Origin: Bacteroides sp. 224
GTDB lineage: Bacteria > Bacteroidota > Bacteroidia > Bacteroidales > Bacteroidaceae
Assembly: GCF_010500995.1 (NCBI RefSeq)
Contig: NZ_QVMK01000034.1
Location: 18,179 to 82,178, forward strand
Direction of reading: 5' to 3'
Length of the DNA stretch: 64,000 nt
Both the position numbers and the translations under genes were made by a program. Positions 5,896 to 16,629 of this stretch are shown one piece after another; position 1 is the first letter of the stretch; every line of letters begins with the position of its first letter. Below the pieces are notes generated by a model. The model saw only the letters and a list, made by a program, of their open reading frames with translations, was not told the origin of the DNA and did no database searches.

Positions 5896-8733
5896 ATGAA
5901 AAAAATCTCTCTTTTAACGGTACTATTACTTAGTACCTGTATGACTTTTGCACAAAATGATAATAAAACAATCACAGTTACAGGAACAGTAGTTGAAGCT
6001 GAGACATCAGAGCCGGCCGTACAAGCTACCGTACAACTACTTTCGCTGCCCGACAGCACATATACTGCCGGTATAGCTACAGTAGCAGGAGGTAATTTTA
6101 ACCTTTCCAATGTAAAACCTGGTAATTATGCATTAAAAATAAGCTATATTGGTTTTCAACCCTCTATTACATCTCTGAAACTCAATGCTACGAACCCTAA
6201 CGTTAATATAGGTACAATAGTTATCAAGCCAGATGCAGTAATGCTGAAAGAAACTCAGATTGTAGCAGAAGCACCTCCCGTACAAGTAAAAGAAGATACG
6301 CTTATATATGCAGCCACTGCTTACAGAACCCCCGAAGGGGCTATGTTGGAAGAACTAATAAAAAAACTCCCCGGTGCAGAGGTTTCCGATGAAGGAAAAA
6401 TAACCATCAACGGAAAAGAAATAAAAAAGATTATGGTGGATGGGAAAGAGTTCTTCTCCGATGATCCGAAAGTAGCCATGAAAAACCTACCTGTTAATAT
6501 GGTAGAGAATGTGAAGTCTTATGAAAGAAAAAGCGACATGGCCCGAATCACCGGTATAGACGACGGTGACGAAGAATCCATTCTCGACCTTACTGTTAAA
6601 AAAGGCATGAAGCAAGGTTGGATAGGAAACCTGATTGCAGGAATGGGTAACAAAGAACGCTATGAAGCCGGTGGTATGGTGAGTCGTTTCCAAGACGATG
6701 CAAGTTTAAGCATTATAGGATCTCTCAATAACACAAATAATCAAGGTTTTTCTGAGTTTGGAGATGCAGGGCAAGGGATGAGCGATCGAAATGCCGGCAC
6801 AGGAGTGACTGCTTCGAAAATGTTAGGAGTAAACTATGCTAAGAACACCGAAAAATGGCAAATAGGAGGAAACGTGAAATATGGTTTCTCTGATAATGAT
6901 GCCTATACCAAACGTTCTTCTGAAGAGTTTACTGACAGAGGATCAAGATTCACCAACAACATCAATACCGCCAACCGAAAAAGACACGATGCACGTGCCG
7001 ACTTTCGGATAGAATGGCGACCGGATAGCATGACTACGGTTATTTTTCGCCCAGGTGCTTCTTATTCTCACACCAATTCAAGCAGTGCTACTTGGTCGGA
7101 TGTGTGGGAAGGAGATACCTTACAGAGAGTATCTAATCGATGGTCTTCCAGCAAAAGCAATAATTACACATTGAATGGTAGATTAGAGTTCTACCGAAAA
7201 TTAAACAACAAAGGGCGTAATTTCTCGTTAAGGGGAAGTTTTGGTTATAGCGATGGAGGCACAGATAGAGACTCTTACACCACCAATGTATACTCTAACG
7301 ACACAATACCCAACGATACCTTAGACTTATATACCGACATTGCCAGAGACAGCAGAAACTGGAGTATAGGAGCTTCTTATACAGAACCAATATTCAAGAA
7401 CCACTTCTTGCAGATGCGTTATGAATTTGCACACCGGAAGCAACTTTCAGAATCACTGGTGTACGACAACCTTACCGGTAATATACTCTATGTTGATTCA
7501 TTAAGTTCGCGTGTTGAGAATTTCTACGATACACATTCGATAGAAGCCTCCATTCGGGGTATTTATCCTAAACTGATGTATAGCGCCGGTATTACACTGA
7601 CCCCTCAATCTTCTTTAAGTGAAACAACTATAGGCCCTAACTCAAGCAAACAATTACCCAAGCAGAATGTAACCAACTTTGCTCCTCAGGTAATGTTACG
7701 TTATCGGTTTGACAAACAACATATACTGATGCTTCGCTACAGGGGTAGAAGCAGCGAACCCAATATTGAAGATTTGCAAGAGGTTATAGACTTATCGGAT
7801 AAATCAAACATCAGATATGGTAACCCTAACCTGAAACCCACATTTACACATAACATGATGCTACGTTACAACCGGTATATACCGACATCTATGAGTAGCT
7901 ACACAGCCAACCTTTCTTATAGCAATACCCAGAATGCAGTAACCAACCAAATTACGTATATTGAAGGGGGAACCATCTCTAAGAAAGTAAATGTAAATGG
8001 TAACTGGAATGCTCGTGGTTCTTTTACCTTTAATACCCCACTGAGAAACAGGAGATTTACAATTTCTACTACCACTAATGCTACACTGTCTGATGCGGTG
8101 AGTTATACGCGCACAAGACAAAAACCAGGAGAAGAAGTACCGGCGGAGCTAAGCACCACCCACAACCTCATACTTGGAGAACGACTTACAGGTAGCTACC
8201 GTACCGATAACTTTGATGTATCACTCAAAGGATCTGTAAGTTACAACCATACAACCAACAATAAACAAGCCAATAGCAACAGGGAAACATTCGACTACAT
8301 TGTAGGAGGAAGTACAAACATCAACCTTCCCTGGCAGTTGTATCTCTTTACCGATTTAAACTACCGAATTAAAGATGGATACAATGGAGATTTTAAGAAA
8401 AACGAAGCTATTTGGAATGCACAACTTTCAAAGAACTTCCTCAAAAATAACAGAGGTACCATCCGTATTAAGATTTACGACATTCTTCAGGAGCAAACTA
8501 ACCTGAGCCGAAGCATTTCTGCCAATATGATCAGCGATACCGAAACCAACACTTTAGGCAGCTACTTCATGGTTCACTTCGTATATAAGTTGAACACATT
8601 GGGCGGCAAAAGCGTTAACCGTAGAGCCAACTTTGGAGGTGGTGGACGTCCGGAAGGAATGCCCCCAAGAGGTGAACGCCCAAGTGGCGGATACGGCGGT
8701 GGCAACTTCGGTGGCGGTGGCGGACGCTTCTAG
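5896..8733 (+). CDS. Outer-membrane beta-barrel protein, TonB-receptor-like with carboxypeptidase-regulatory domain (OMP_b-brl_3 type)
   Basis: A 945-residue secreted protein. A signal peptide covers about residues 1-20 (cut after TFAQ). A carboxypeptidase-regulatory-like beta-sandwich spans about 26-110 (TVTGTVVEAETSEPAVQATV ... GNYALKISYIGFQP). A plug-like region at about 125-240 contains LEELIKKLPGAEV and INGKEIKKIMVDGKEF. The rest is a long series of amphipathic strands typical of the OMP_b-brl_3 barrel family. These proteins sit in the outer membrane; most have no known substrate. There is no SusD partner next to it, so a glycan-uptake role is not supported. The C-terminal 35 residues are unusually glycine-rich (GGGGRPEGMPPRGERPSGGYGG...), extending past the expected last strand. 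Confidence 0.85.
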   Translation: MKKISLLTVLLLSTCMTFAQNDNKTITVTGTVVEAETSEPAVQATVQLLSLPDSTYTAGIATVAGGNFNLSNVKPGNYALKISYIGFQPSITSLKLNATNPNVNIGTIVIKPDAVMLKETQIVAEAPPVQVKEDTLIYAATAYRTPEGAMLEELIKKLPGAEVSDEGKITINGKEIKKIMVDGKEFFSDDPKVAMKNLPVNMVENVKSYERKSDMARITGIDDGDEESILDLTVKKGMKQGWIGNLIAGMGNKERYEAGGMVSRFQDDASLSIIGSLNNTNNQGFSEFGDAGQGMSDRNAGTGVTASKMLGVNYAKNTEKWQIGGNVKYGFSDNDAYTKRSSEEFTDRGSRFTNNINTANRKRHDARADFRIEWRPDSMTTVIFRPGASYSHTNSSSATWSDVWEGDTLQRVSNRWSSSKSNNYTLNGRLEFYRKLNNKGRNFSLRGSFGYSDGGTDRDSYTTNVYSNDTIPNDTLDLYTDIARDSRNWSIGASYTEPIFKNHFLQMRYEFAHRKQLSESLVYDNLTGNILYVDSLSSRVENFYDTHSIEASIRGIYPKLMYSAGITLTPQSSLSETTIGPNSSKQLPKQNVTNFAPQVMLRYRFDKQHILMLRYRGRSSEPNIEDLQEVIDLSDKSNIRYGNPNLKPTFTHNMMLRYNRYIPTSMSSYTANLSYSNTQNAVTNQITYIEGGTISKKVNVNGNWNARGSFTFNTPLRNRRFTISTTTNATLSDAVSYTRTRQKPGEEVPAELSTTHNLILGERLTGSYRTDNFDVSLKGSVSYNHTTNNKQANSNRETFDYIVGGSTNINLPWQLYLFTDLNYRIKDGYNGDFKKNEAIWNAQLSKNFLKNNRGTIRIKIYDILQEQTNLSRSISANMISDTETNTLGSYFMVHFVYKLNTLGGKSVNRRANFGGGGRPEGMPPRGERPSGGYGGGNFGGGGGRF

Positions 8734-8749
8734 TTTTCCTACCATTCCA

Positions 8750-8781
8750 TTGGCTTATATGCTATATTTTGTTTACATTTG
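8750..8781 (+). promoter_or_regulatory. Promoter of the cardiolipin synthase gene
   Basis: A -33 TTG at 8750-8752 and a -7 TACATTTG at 8774-8781 (TAnnTTTG) are 21 nt apart. An upstream TTG start codon at 8779 would overlap this -7 element, so the ATG at 8803 is the better start. Confidence 0.6.
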
Positions 8782-8802
8782 AATGTTATAAGCCAATGGA
8801 AT

Positions 8803-10242
8803 ATGGAATGGAATATTCTCGCTAACCAAATTACCGGAATAGTTTTCAATATCATTTATACCGGTATTATTATAGGAACTATCATCGTGATTTTACTGGA
8901 TAACCGAAATCCGGTAAAAACAATTGCATGGATCCTTATACTAATATTCCTACCTTTAGTTGGCTTGGTTTTCTATTTCTTTTTTGGACAAACCAGCAGG
9001 CGCGAACGCATCATTGAAAGAAAAAGTTATGACCGCCTGCTACAGAAACCAATGGCAGAATATCAAGCACAAGAGCCTCTCAATATTCCGGAAGAGCACA
9101 ACCGCCTCATGCACTTATTCTGGGGTATCAATCAATCTTTCCCTTTCGACTGTAATCAGATAGAAACATACACCGACGGTTATAGCAAACTACATTCTCT
9201 TATTCGCGAACTCTCGAAAGCTCAAAATCATATTCATCTGCAATATTATATTTTTGAAGATGATCCTGTTGGTAGGCTTATACGTGATGTATTAATAGAT
9301 AAGGCTAAACAAGGTGTGGAAGTACGCGTTATCATTGATGATGTAGGATGTTGGCATGTACCTAATAACTTCTATGAAGAAATGCGCGATGGAGGAATAG
9401 AAGTACGTAGCTTCCTCAAAGTCCGCTTCCCTCTTTTTACCAGTAAGGTCAACTATCGTAATCATCGCAAACTTGTAGTGATCGATGGCTGTGTAGGATT
9501 TGTTGGGGGTATGAATCTTGCCTGGCGCTACGTAAAAGGATACTCCTGGGGGATATGGAGAGATACTCATATTATGATTAAAGGAAAGGCTGTACATGGC
9601 CTACAAACCAGTTTTTTATTGGACTGGTATTTTGTAGACCGTACCTTAATCACCGCTTCGCGATACTTTCCACGTATTGATTCCTGTAGCGGAAATGCAT
9701 TGACCCAAATTGTAACCAGCGACCCGATTGGAGAATGGAAAGAAATTATGCAAGGGATAACAATGGCACTTAACAGTTCCCAAAAATATTTCTATATACA
9801 AACACCTTATTTCTTGCCCACCGAAACCATATTAGCAGCACTCCAGACAGCTGCATTGGCAAGCGTAGATGTTCGGCTAATGATACCGGAACGTGCCGAT
9901 AACCAATTTACCCATTGGGCCAGTCGTTCTTATCTAAAGGATCTATTGAAAGCCGGAGTCAAAGTATATATCTACCAAAAAGGATTTCTCCATTCTAAGA
10001 TGATGGTTTCTGATGATTCACTATCAAGTGTTGGCTCTACTAACATTGACTTCCGAAGCTTTGAACACAATTTTGAAGTCAATGCTTTTATATACGACCA
10101 AGAAACTGCCCTCTACATGAAGGATATATTTATTCGGGATCAGAAAGATTGCAAACAAATATATTTAAAGAATTGGGTTAAAAGACCCATTCACCAAAGA
10201 ATGATCGAGTCTGTTATGAGGCTATTGGCTCCCCTACTCTAA
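8803..10242 (+). CDS. cls: Cardiolipin synthase (phospholipase D family)
   Basis: A membrane enzyme that joins two phosphatidylglycerols to make cardiolipin. From the ATG at 8803 it has 479 residues. Two N-terminal membrane segments (about residues 10-32 and 40-62) are followed by two HKD motifs: NHRKLVVIDGCVGFVGGMN in the middle and LHSKMMVSDDSLSSVGSTN near the C-terminus. The conserved YYIFEDD and QTPYFLP segments are present. Length and order match bacterial Cls. A TTG eight codons upstream (8779) is a possible longer start but lies inside the promoter. The gene stands alone, convergent with rsmD. Confidence 0.93.
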   Translation: MEWNILANQITGIVFNIIYTGIIIGTIIVILLDNRNPVKTIAWILILIFLPLVGLVFYFFFGQTSRRERIIERKSYDRLLQKPMAEYQAQEPLNIPEEHNRLMHLFWGINQSFPFDCNQIETYTDGYSKLHSLIRELSKAQNHIHLQYYIFEDDPVGRLIRDVLIDKAKQGVEVRVIIDDVGCWHVPNNFYEEMRDGGIEVRSFLKVRFPLFTSKVNYRNHRKLVVIDGCVGFVGGMNLAWRYVKGYSWGIWRDTHIMIKGKAVHGLQTSFLLDWYFVDRTLITASRYFPRIDSCSGNALTQIVTSDPIGEWKEIMQGITMALNSSQKYFYIQTPYFLPTETILAALQTAALASVDVRLMIPERADNQFTHWASRSYLKDLLKAGVKVYIYQKGFLHSKMMVSDDSLSSVGSTNIDFRSFEHNFEVNAFIYDQETALYMKDIFIRDQKDCKQIYLKNWVKRPIHQRMIESVMRLLAPLL

Positions 10243-10273
10243 GAAACCGTTTTGAATTTTATAAAATAACCTA

Positions 10274-10807
10274 TCAACGAAAGAAAGAGAAGTTTACACT
10301 ACCATACACTCTTTTTTCTATAAAGTGAGGATGATCATCGAAGTTATCCTTCTTTCCATGTTCAAGCACTAATATCCCATCTTCTTTAAGCAAATTGTGA
10401 TTAAAGATCAAGTCCGGAATTGTTTCTAATCCCTTAAGTTCATAAGGAGGATCAGCAAATATTAAATCAAACTGCTCGCGAGTATTGCTCACGAATTTAA
10501 AAACGTCACCACGAATCGGAAAGCACTTATCTGTTTTGAGTTCTTTGAGAATCTTAGTTATAAAAGCAAAGTGTGCCGGCTCTTTTTCTATACTAATCAC
10601 CTTTTCACAGCCACGAGACACAAGTTCTACACTAATGCTGCCTGTACCTGCAAAAAGGTCGAGGGCTGTTATATCTTCAAAATCAAGATAATTGCTACTC
10701 AATACGTTAAATAGATTTTCTTTGGCAAAATCTGTAGTGGGACGCGCCTTAAATGTACGGGGCACTTCGAAACGTCTCCTTTTATAAATACCACTGATTA
10801 TTCGCAT
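10274..10807 (-). CDS. rsmD: 16S rRNA (guanine(966)-N(2))-methyltransferase
   Basis: A 177-residue SAM-dependent methyltransferase that modifies G966 of 16S rRNA in the small subunit. It starts with the family MRIISGIYKRRR, has the SAM-binding LDLFAGTGSISVEL at residues 49-62 and the catalytic DPPY at 118-121. Length is normal. It is the last gene of a tight leftward operon: the DUF3822 gene ends 5 nt upstream, and a small membrane-anchored protein precedes that. The rsmD-DUF3822 pairing is common in Bacteroides. Confidence 0.93.
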   Translation of the reverse strand: MRIISGIYKRRRFEVPRTFKARPTTDFAKENLFNVLSSNYLDFEDITALDLFAGTGSISVELVSRGCEKVISIEKEPAHFAFITKILKELKTDKCFPIRGDVFKFVSNTREQFDLIFADPPYELKGLETIPDLIFNHNLLKEDGILVLEHGKKDNFDDHPHFIEKRVYGSVNFSFFR

Positions 10808-10812
10808 GTTGT

Positions 10813-11616
10813 TTAATCGTTAGATAGTAAGATTTGCATATCAAACGGTACCTTTTCTATATTAAAAGCTGCTGATTGGGCTAAATCTGCACTTGGGTTA
10901 ATTACAAAAACTTGTTGCACGAAGCGTTGGAGTCCTTTTATCAGTTGCTCCTTATCCGGTAGTTCACCTGTTAGATTTAATTCATCACGCAATTGATCCA
11001 TATTAAGTTGCTTCCATACATACAACAAATAATAAATACGATCTTCCGTTTGTTTGCAAGTAAAGGAGTTTACCAACAACAACTGTCCGCGCTCAAAGCA
11101 ATACACATCTATAAAGTTTTGATGTACATATACATACATTTTCTTTGTATTGCCCGAACGGCTTTTCATAGAGAAGTATTCAATCAATGAACTTGATTGC
11201 GAATAGAACTTTGTATCCGGATAGTGTTCGCCGATAGAAGTATACACACTCTTATCGAAAGCAAATAGAATAACCGTACCGTATTTCCTCAGTATATTAT
11301 ATAATACTTTTTCATTATCCCATACCGGATGATTATAATAAAAAAGCGTTTCGGCCATTTCATCATCAAACAGTTCAAGAGGTATAAGCGTAAAGCGTTT
11401 GCTTACTACAATAACATTAACTCGTTTGTAGGCACGAGATAAAAAATCCAGTTCTTTAAATGCTTGCTTAAGATTGGCAGCCAGAGATAGTGCCTGATCT
11501 ACTTTGTAGTCAAAATAGTGTATCGAATTATCAGAGATCGGATTATAGATAGAAAAAGAAAATCCATCCGCACTCAGGCGGATGGATAGTGTTTCTAAAG
11601 TTGCTCTTTCGGGCAT
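10813..11616 (-). CDS. DUF3822 family protein
   Basis: A 267-residue cytoplasmic protein without signal or membrane segments. It starts ERATLETLSIRLSADGFSFSIYN and is followed by the repeated alternation of strands and helices expected of DUF3822, a Bacteroidetes family thought to have an actin-like ATPase fold. The molecular role is unknown. It lies directly upstream of rsmD (5-nt gap), its usual place, and 17 nt after the membrane-anchored protein gene, so the three genes are probably one transcript. Confidence 0.85.
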   Translation of the reverse strand: MPERATLETLSIRLSADGFSFSIYNPISDNSIHYFDYKVDQALSLAANLKQAFKELDFLSRAYKRVNVIVVSKRFTLIPLELFDDEMAETLFYYNHPVWDNEKVLYNILRKYGTVILFAFDKSVYTSIGEHYPDTKFYSQSSSLIEYFSMKSRSGNTKKMYVYVHQNFIDVYCFERGQLLLVNSFTCKQTEDRIYYLLYVWKQLNMDQLRDELNLTGELPDKEQLIKGLQRFVQQVFVINPSADLAQSAAFNIEKVPFDMQILLSND

Positions 11617-11633
11617 TCTTTGGTTTTATTTTA

Positions 11634-12317
11634 TTATTCCCAGTTTCCTGAGTTGTTATTTGGATGAGTTAAAGAACCAATCATCAAACCAGGATATTTC
11701 TCCAATTTTGTTTGAAGATCGATAAGATTAATAATTTCTTGTTTGTCAAGTCCATCCAAATAAACAGAATAAGGAGTTTTCACCTCTAACAAAATAAGGG
11801 GAGCACCAGACTCAGCTGTATCATGTTTATATTCCATCTCAAATTCTTTTCCGTTTCCGAAAGGCACGTATCTGATAGAATCAACATTAAATCCTTTTCC
11901 GTAAAGTGTATCAAGAACAGATACCCATATAGTGTCACGCTTGAAATTTTCAAGACCGGCTTTCTGCACTTCATCCCATTTTCCGGTTTGTTTTGCCTTA
12001 TTGATAATGGCCATCGCTTTTCTTTCAGTCAAACCATCTTCCAACTGTCTATCTGTTAAAACACCTTCTTTAGCCACATACGGAATTTGGCCGGTTTTAA
12101 CAAAGTCAATTAATGTATCGAAGCTTTTTGTATACGTAAGCTTTTGTACGCGATATTCCTGCTGAGCTTTACGAATATCAATCAAACGCGCAATTACCTT
12201 GGCGTCTCTAACTTTTTTGTCTTTCTCAAAGTTAATAGGGCCCATGATACTTGCATAGCAAACATATACTAATGCACAAATACATAGACCTAATAATACA
12301 TTAACAACTGTTTTCAT
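11634..12317 (-). CDS. Membrane-anchored periplasmic protein of unknown function
   Basis: A 227-residue protein with one N-terminal hydrophobic segment (about residues 5-23), likely an uncleaved anchor, then a soluble, charged domain. The segment RDAKVIARLIDIRKAQQEY at about 38-56 looks like a helix reminiscent of pseudopilin-type stalks, but the prepilin peptidase motif is absent, so I do not call it a pseudopilin. It is the promoter-proximal gene of the operon with DUF3822 and rsmD. A CAAAAATA (minus-strand TATTTTTG) -7-like element lies at 12354-12361. Confidence 0.6.
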   Translation of the reverse strand: MKTVVNVLLGLCICALVYVCYASIMGPINFEKDKKVRDAKVIARLIDIRKAQQEYRVQKLTYTKSFDTLIDFVKTGQIPYVAKEGVLTDRQLEDGLTERKAMAIINKAKQTGKWDEVQKAGLENFKRDTIWVSVLDTLYGKGFNVDSIRYVPFGNGKEFEMEYKHDTAESGAPLILLEVKTPYSVYLDGLDKQEIINLIDLQTKLEKYPGLMIGSLTHPNNNSGNWE

Positions 12318-12414
12318 GATAAATATATTTTTTTTAGTTTATATTCGTAGCCGCAAAAATAAAATAAATAAATCTAATTAACGAGCGTTCACAAGACTTT
12401 TTTCCATAACAGAA

Positions 12415-13833
12415 ATGATTAATAACTATTTAGAACGTCAAATTAAGGAATATTTCCCTTATGAACTGACCGCAGAACAAGGAAAAGCGTTAAATAACCT
12501 TTCCTCTTTTCTGGTTTCAACGTCTAATGAGGCGCTGTTTATATTACGAGGATATGCCGGAACCGGAAAAACCTCGCTGATAGGTGCTTTGGTTAAAGCA
12601 ATGGATAAACTCCAGCAGAAAGTGATACTCATGGCACCCACCGGACGGGCCGCCAAAGTATTTGCCGGCTATTCGGGACACCCGGCCTTCACCATTCATA
12701 AAAAAATATACAGGCAACAATCTTTTTCGAATGATACCAACAACTTCTCAATCAATGATAATTTGAACAAGCACACTCTTTTCATTGTTGATGAAGCCTC
12801 TATGATTTCTAACGATGGCCTCTCAGGAAGTGCATTCGGTACGGGTCGATTACTTGACGACTTGATACAGTTTGTTTATTCAAGCCCGGGATGTCGTTTA
12901 TTATTAATGGGAGACACAGCGCAGCTACCGCCTATAGGCAATTCCGAAAGCCCGGCTCTATCTACAGGAGTCATCAAAGGCTATGGATTGGATGTCACGG
13001 AGATCAATCTTACAGAAGTAGTAAGGCAGGGATACAACTCTGGGATTCTTTGGAATGCAACCTTACTCCGAAAACTGATTGCAGAAGAAGATTGCTTTGC
13101 GCTTCCACCCATCAAAGTCAGTGGCTTCGCAGACATTAAACGCCTCAATGGAGATGAACTCATTGATACGCTAAATGCATGCTACGAGCGCGACGGCATG
13201 GAAGAAACAACCGTTATATGTCGTTCCAATAAACGTGCCAACATTTACAATAAGGGAATAAGAAACACGATTCTGTATCGGGAAGATGAATTGAATACCG
13301 GAGACATTCTGATGATTGTAAAAAACAACTACTATTGGACTGCACAGAATAAGGAGATTGATTTTATAGCCAACGGAGATATTGCCGTCGTACGCAGAAT
13401 ACGTCGCGGAAAGGAGCTATACGATTTCCGTTTCTTAGATGTGGTACTTTCTTTCCCCGACTACGACGACTTGGAAATAGAAGTTAAAATTCTATTAGAC
13501 ACGCTCCACACCGACACCCCTGCCCTCCCCAAAGCCGATAATGACAAATTATTCTATGCTGTATTCGAAGACTATGCCGATATTGGTAACAAACGGGAGC
13601 GCATGGCAAAGCTTAAATCTGATCCTTTTTATAATGCCTTGCAAGTGAAATATGCTTATGCTATCACCTGCCACAAAGCACAAGGCGGACAATGGAAAAA
13701 TGTATTTCTGGATCAAGGATATGTATCGGAAGAGTATTTAACGCCGGATTATTTTCGATGGCTGTACACAGCTTTTACACGAGCTACAGATAATTTGTAT
13801 TTGGTAAATTATCCGAAGGATCAAACAGAGTAA
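12415..13833 (+). CDS. ATP-dependent RecD-like DNA helicase (superfamily 1B)
   Basis: A 472-residue single-domain helicase. Walker A GYAGTGKT lies at residues 46-53, motif Ia APTGRAAKVF at about 74-83, Walker B FIVDEASM at 123-130, motif III LLMGDTAQLPP at about 163-173, and the C-terminal UvrD-like motifs ITCHKAQGGQW and LYTAFTRATDNLYLV near residues 423-465. RecD2-type proteins unwind 5'-3'. It is much shorter than RecD2 (about 740) and has no N-terminal HhH region; it is of the compact type common in Bacteroides. No RecBC partners lie nearby. The role is probably repair or replication support. Confidence 0.85.
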   Translation: MINNYLERQIKEYFPYELTAEQGKALNNLSSFLVSTSNEALFILRGYAGTGKTSLIGALVKAMDKLQQKVILMAPTGRAAKVFAGYSGHPAFTIHKKIYRQQSFSNDTNNFSINDNLNKHTLFIVDEASMISNDGLSGSAFGTGRLLDDLIQFVYSSPGCRLLLMGDTAQLPPIGNSESPALSTGVIKGYGLDVTEINLTEVVRQGYNSGILWNATLLRKLIAEEDCFALPPIKVSGFADIKRLNGDELIDTLNACYERDGMEETTVICRSNKRANIYNKGIRNTILYREDELNTGDILMIVKNNYYWTAQNKEIDFIANGDIAVVRRIRRGKELYDFRFLDVVLSFPDYDDLEIEVKILLDTLHTDTPALPKADNDKLFYAVFEDYADIGNKRERMAKLKSDPFYNALQVKYAYAITCHKAQGGQWKNVFLDQGYVSEEYLTPDYFRWLYTAFTRATDNLYLVNYPKDQTE

Positions 13834-13888
13834 CAGTATTTAAAACAGATACGCGGAAGAAGAGGGATACGTATACAAAAAAAGAGGT

Positions 13889-13948
13889 GAACAGCCACAA
13901 AGTCACAAAGAAAGAATATAAATTCTGTGTCTTTGTGACTCTGTGTTC
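13889..13948. terminator. Inverted repeat between convergent genes (copy C), probable bidirectional terminator
   Basis: GAACAGCCACAAAGTCACAAAG pairs imperfectly with CTTTGTGACTCTGTGTTC across an AT-rich loop. It lies between the 3' ends of the helicase gene and alaS. The style resembles the other CAGATTAACGCAGAG-like hairpins of the window. Confidence 0.55.
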
Positions 13949-14010
13949 ATTCTATTCATAGAGGAAATATAGCATAATCTGCTCTCTTTTCCAAGTAAAC
14001 AGATTCATTT

Positions 14011-16626
14011 TTAAAATCCTGCCAGTTCAAGTACTTTCGATACAGCAGATGTTAAACCTTCGATGTTTTTACCCCCTGCCGTAGCAAAATGAGGTTGTCC
14101 TCCACCGCCGCCTTGAATCAGCTTGGCAGCTTCGCGCACCAATTGTCCGGCATTCATTCCACCGGCAACCAAATTATCGCTAAGCATAATGGTTAACAAT
14201 GGCTTACGTCCATCTGTACTTCCTGCTACAAAGAAAAGATTTTCCGTTATTTCTCCACGCAACTGGAAAGCTATATTCTTCACAGAATCAGCAGGCATTG
14301 GTCCTACATATTTAACGACTTTCACTCCATTTACTTCTCGGATACTTTTAATCAGTCTTTCTTTGATGGAAGCTTCTTTTTCTTTCATGTAGTCTTCCAC
14401 TTGTTTCTTCAAGCCGGCATTTTCATCCAAGTACCTACGAACAGCTACCGACAGGTCGGGAGCGTTATTAAATAAAGACCGGATTTCTGCAATGCTATCC
14501 TGAATAGTATCAAGCAATTCTTCAACCCTCTCTCCTGTAACAGCTTCAATACGACGCACACCTGCAGCTATAGAGCTTTCGGAAATGATCTTCATGATAC
14601 CAATGTTACCTGTAGATGGCACGTGGATACCTCCACAGAACTCTATAGATGAGCCAAATTTAACAACACGTACTTCATCGCCATACTTCTCTCCAAAAAG
14701 AGCAATAGCACCTAAATCCTTCGCTTCGCTGATTGGAATACTCCGGAACTCGGTCTGCATTATATTCTCGCGGATACGCTTGTTTACCAAGTGCTCTACC
14801 TTACGTATTTCTTCATCGGTTACTTTTTGGAAATGAGAAAAGTCAAAACGAAGAGCATCCGGTGTAACTAAAGACCCTTTCTGTTCTACATGCGTACCTA
14901 AAACTTCGCGCAATGCCTCGTCCAACAAGTGGGTTGCAGTATGGTTAGCCGCACTTGCAGCGCGTTTCTTTAAATTCACACAAGCCTTCATAGGAGCTTC
15001 GGGCTGCTTAGGTAGTGTTTTGGTGATGTGTACAGAAAGATTATTCTCTTTCTTGGTGTCTATCACTTCAATGGTTTCGAATTCGTTAGACAGCGTACCT
15101 ACATCTCCTACCTGTCCTCCACTCTCTGCATAGAACGGAGTATAATCAAGTACAATTTGATATAATGTCTGATTCTTCTGCTTAATTTGACGATAACGAA
15201 GAATAGAAGCATCGTATTCGGTATAATCATAACCCACAAATACGGAATTACCTTCCTTTAAAGTAACCCAATCTCCTGTTTCTATGGCAGCCGCATTACG
15301 TGCACGTTCTTTTTGCTTCTGCATTTCGGCATTAAACTCTTCTATATCCACCGTCATTTTATTCTCACGGAGAATAAGTTCTGTCAGGTCTAAAGGAAAC
15401 CCGAATGTATCGTAAAGCGTAAAGGCATCTTTACCATTTACAACTGTTGTGCCTTTGGCTTTCGCATCTTCCATGGTTTTATCCAACATGCGAATACCAG
15501 TTTCGAGCGTATGCAAGAAAGTTTCCTCTTCTTCTTTAATCACTTTCTCTATCAACACTCTCTGAGCAACCAATTCCGGATAAGCTTCTCCCATATTGTC
15601 GATAAGAACCGGAATCAACTTATACATAAACGCACTCTTTTGTCCCAGGAAGGTATATCCATAACGAACAGCACGGCGAAGAATACGACGAATTACATAA
15701 CCGGCTTTGGCATTCGAAGGCAATTGTCCGTCGGTAATCGAGAAAGCAATGGTACGAATATGGTCGGCTATCACACGCATGGCAATATCCTTTTGTTCGT
15801 CTTTGCCATATTCGTTATGAGTGATTTTAGCTATTTCTTTAATGATGGGTTGGAATACATCCGTATCATAATTAGATATTTTCCCTTGCATTGCCATACA
15901 AAGACGCTCAAATCCCATACCTGTATCAATCACCTTGGCCGGAAGCCCTTCGAGTGATCCATCAGCCTTACGGTTATATTGCATAAATACAAGGTTCCAG
16001 ATTTCAATTACTTGCGGATGGCTTTGGTTTACTAAAGTAAGCCCATCTACCTCGGCACGTTCAGCCTCGCTACGCAAGTCAATATGTATTTCGGAGCAAG
16101 GACCACAAGGACCGGTATCGCCCATCTCCCAGAAATTATCATGTTTATTTCCGTTAATAATGCGACCGGCAGGCAGAAACTGTTCCCAAATGGAGGCAGC
16201 TTCATTGTCGCGTTCCAAACCATCTTCAGGACTACCCTCAAAAACGGTGGCATATAAGCGCTCGGGATTAAGCTTTAATACTGTTACCAGATATTCCCAC
16301 GCCCATTCAATGGCTTCTTTCTTAAAATAATCTCCAAACGACCAGTTACCAAGCATCTCAAACATGGTATGATGGTATGTATCGTGACCTACCTCTTCTA
16401 AGTCATTATGCTTTCCGCTTACTCTTAAGCATTTCTGCGAGTCCGCAACCTTTTTATACTTAGCCGGTTGATTACCCAGAATAATGTCTTTAAACTGATT
16501 CATTCCCGCATTGGTAAACATCAGTGTAGGGTCATCTTTAACAACCATAGGAGCCGATGGTACTATCTTATGGCCTTTCGACTCGAAGAAACTCTTAAAT
16601 GAGTCTCTGATTTCTTTAGCAGTCAT
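14011..16626 (-). CDS. alaS: Alanine-tRNA ligase
   Basis: An 871-residue class II aminoacyl-tRNA synthetase that charges tRNA-Ala, with an editing domain for mischarged Ser and Gly. It starts [18 protein letters not shown], followed by the class II catalytic core with [11 protein letters not shown] and [17 protein letters not shown]. The editing-site zinc ligands HTATH (about residue 565-570) and CGGIH (about 668-672) are present, then a coiled region and the C-terminal DHHA1 domain with [14 protein letters not shown]. Length is standard. The leader of about 200 nt upstream carries a long inverted repeat, and the M23 peptidase gene diverges from it. Confidence 0.96.
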   Translation of the reverse strand: MTAKEIRDSFKSFFESKGHKIVPSAPMVVKDDPTLMFTNAGMNQFKDIILGNQPAKYKKVADSQKCLRVSGKHNDLEEVGHDTYHHTMFEMLGNWSFGDYFKKEAIEWAWEYLVTVLKLNPERLYATVFEGSPEDGLERDNEAASIWEQFLPAGRIINGNKHDNFWEMGDTGPCGPCSEIHIDLRSEAERAEVDGLTLVNQSHPQVIEIWNLVFMQYNRKADGSLEGLPAKVIDTGMGFERLCMAMQGKISNYDTDVFQPIIKEIAKITHNEYGKDEQKDIAMRVIADHIRTIAFSITDGQLPSNAKAGYVIRRILRRAVRYGYTFLGQKSAFMYKLIPVLIDNMGEAYPELVAQRVLIEKVIKEEEETFLHTLETGIRMLDKTMEDAKAKGTTVVNGKDAFTLYDTFGFPLDLTELILRENKMTVDIEEFNAEMQKQKERARNAAAIETGDWVTLKEGNSVFVGYDYTEYDASILRYRQIKQKNQTLYQIVLDYTPFYAESGGQVGDVGTLSNEFETIEVIDTKKENNLSVHITKTLPKQPEAPMKACVNLKKRAASAANHTATHLLDEALREVLGTHVEQKGSLVTPDALRFDFSHFQKVTDEEIRKVEHLVNKRIRENIMQTEFRSIPISEAKDLGAIALFGEKYGDEVRVVKFGSSIEFCGGIHVPSTGNIGIMKIISESSIAAGVRRIEAVTGERVEELLDTIQDSIAEIRSLFNNAPDLSVAVRRYLDENAGLKKQVEDYMKEKEASIKERLIKSIREVNGVKVVKYVGPMPADSVKNIAFQLRGEITENLFFVAGSTDGRKPLLTIMLSDNLVAGGMNAGQLVREAAKLIQGGGGGQPHFATAGGKNIEGLTSAVSKVLELAGF

Positions 16627-16629
16627 ATT

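Noticed and set aside
15511-15957. Plus-strand open frames opposite alaS
   Set aside because: Compositional shadows of a conserved tRNA synthetase gene without their own promoter or motif.
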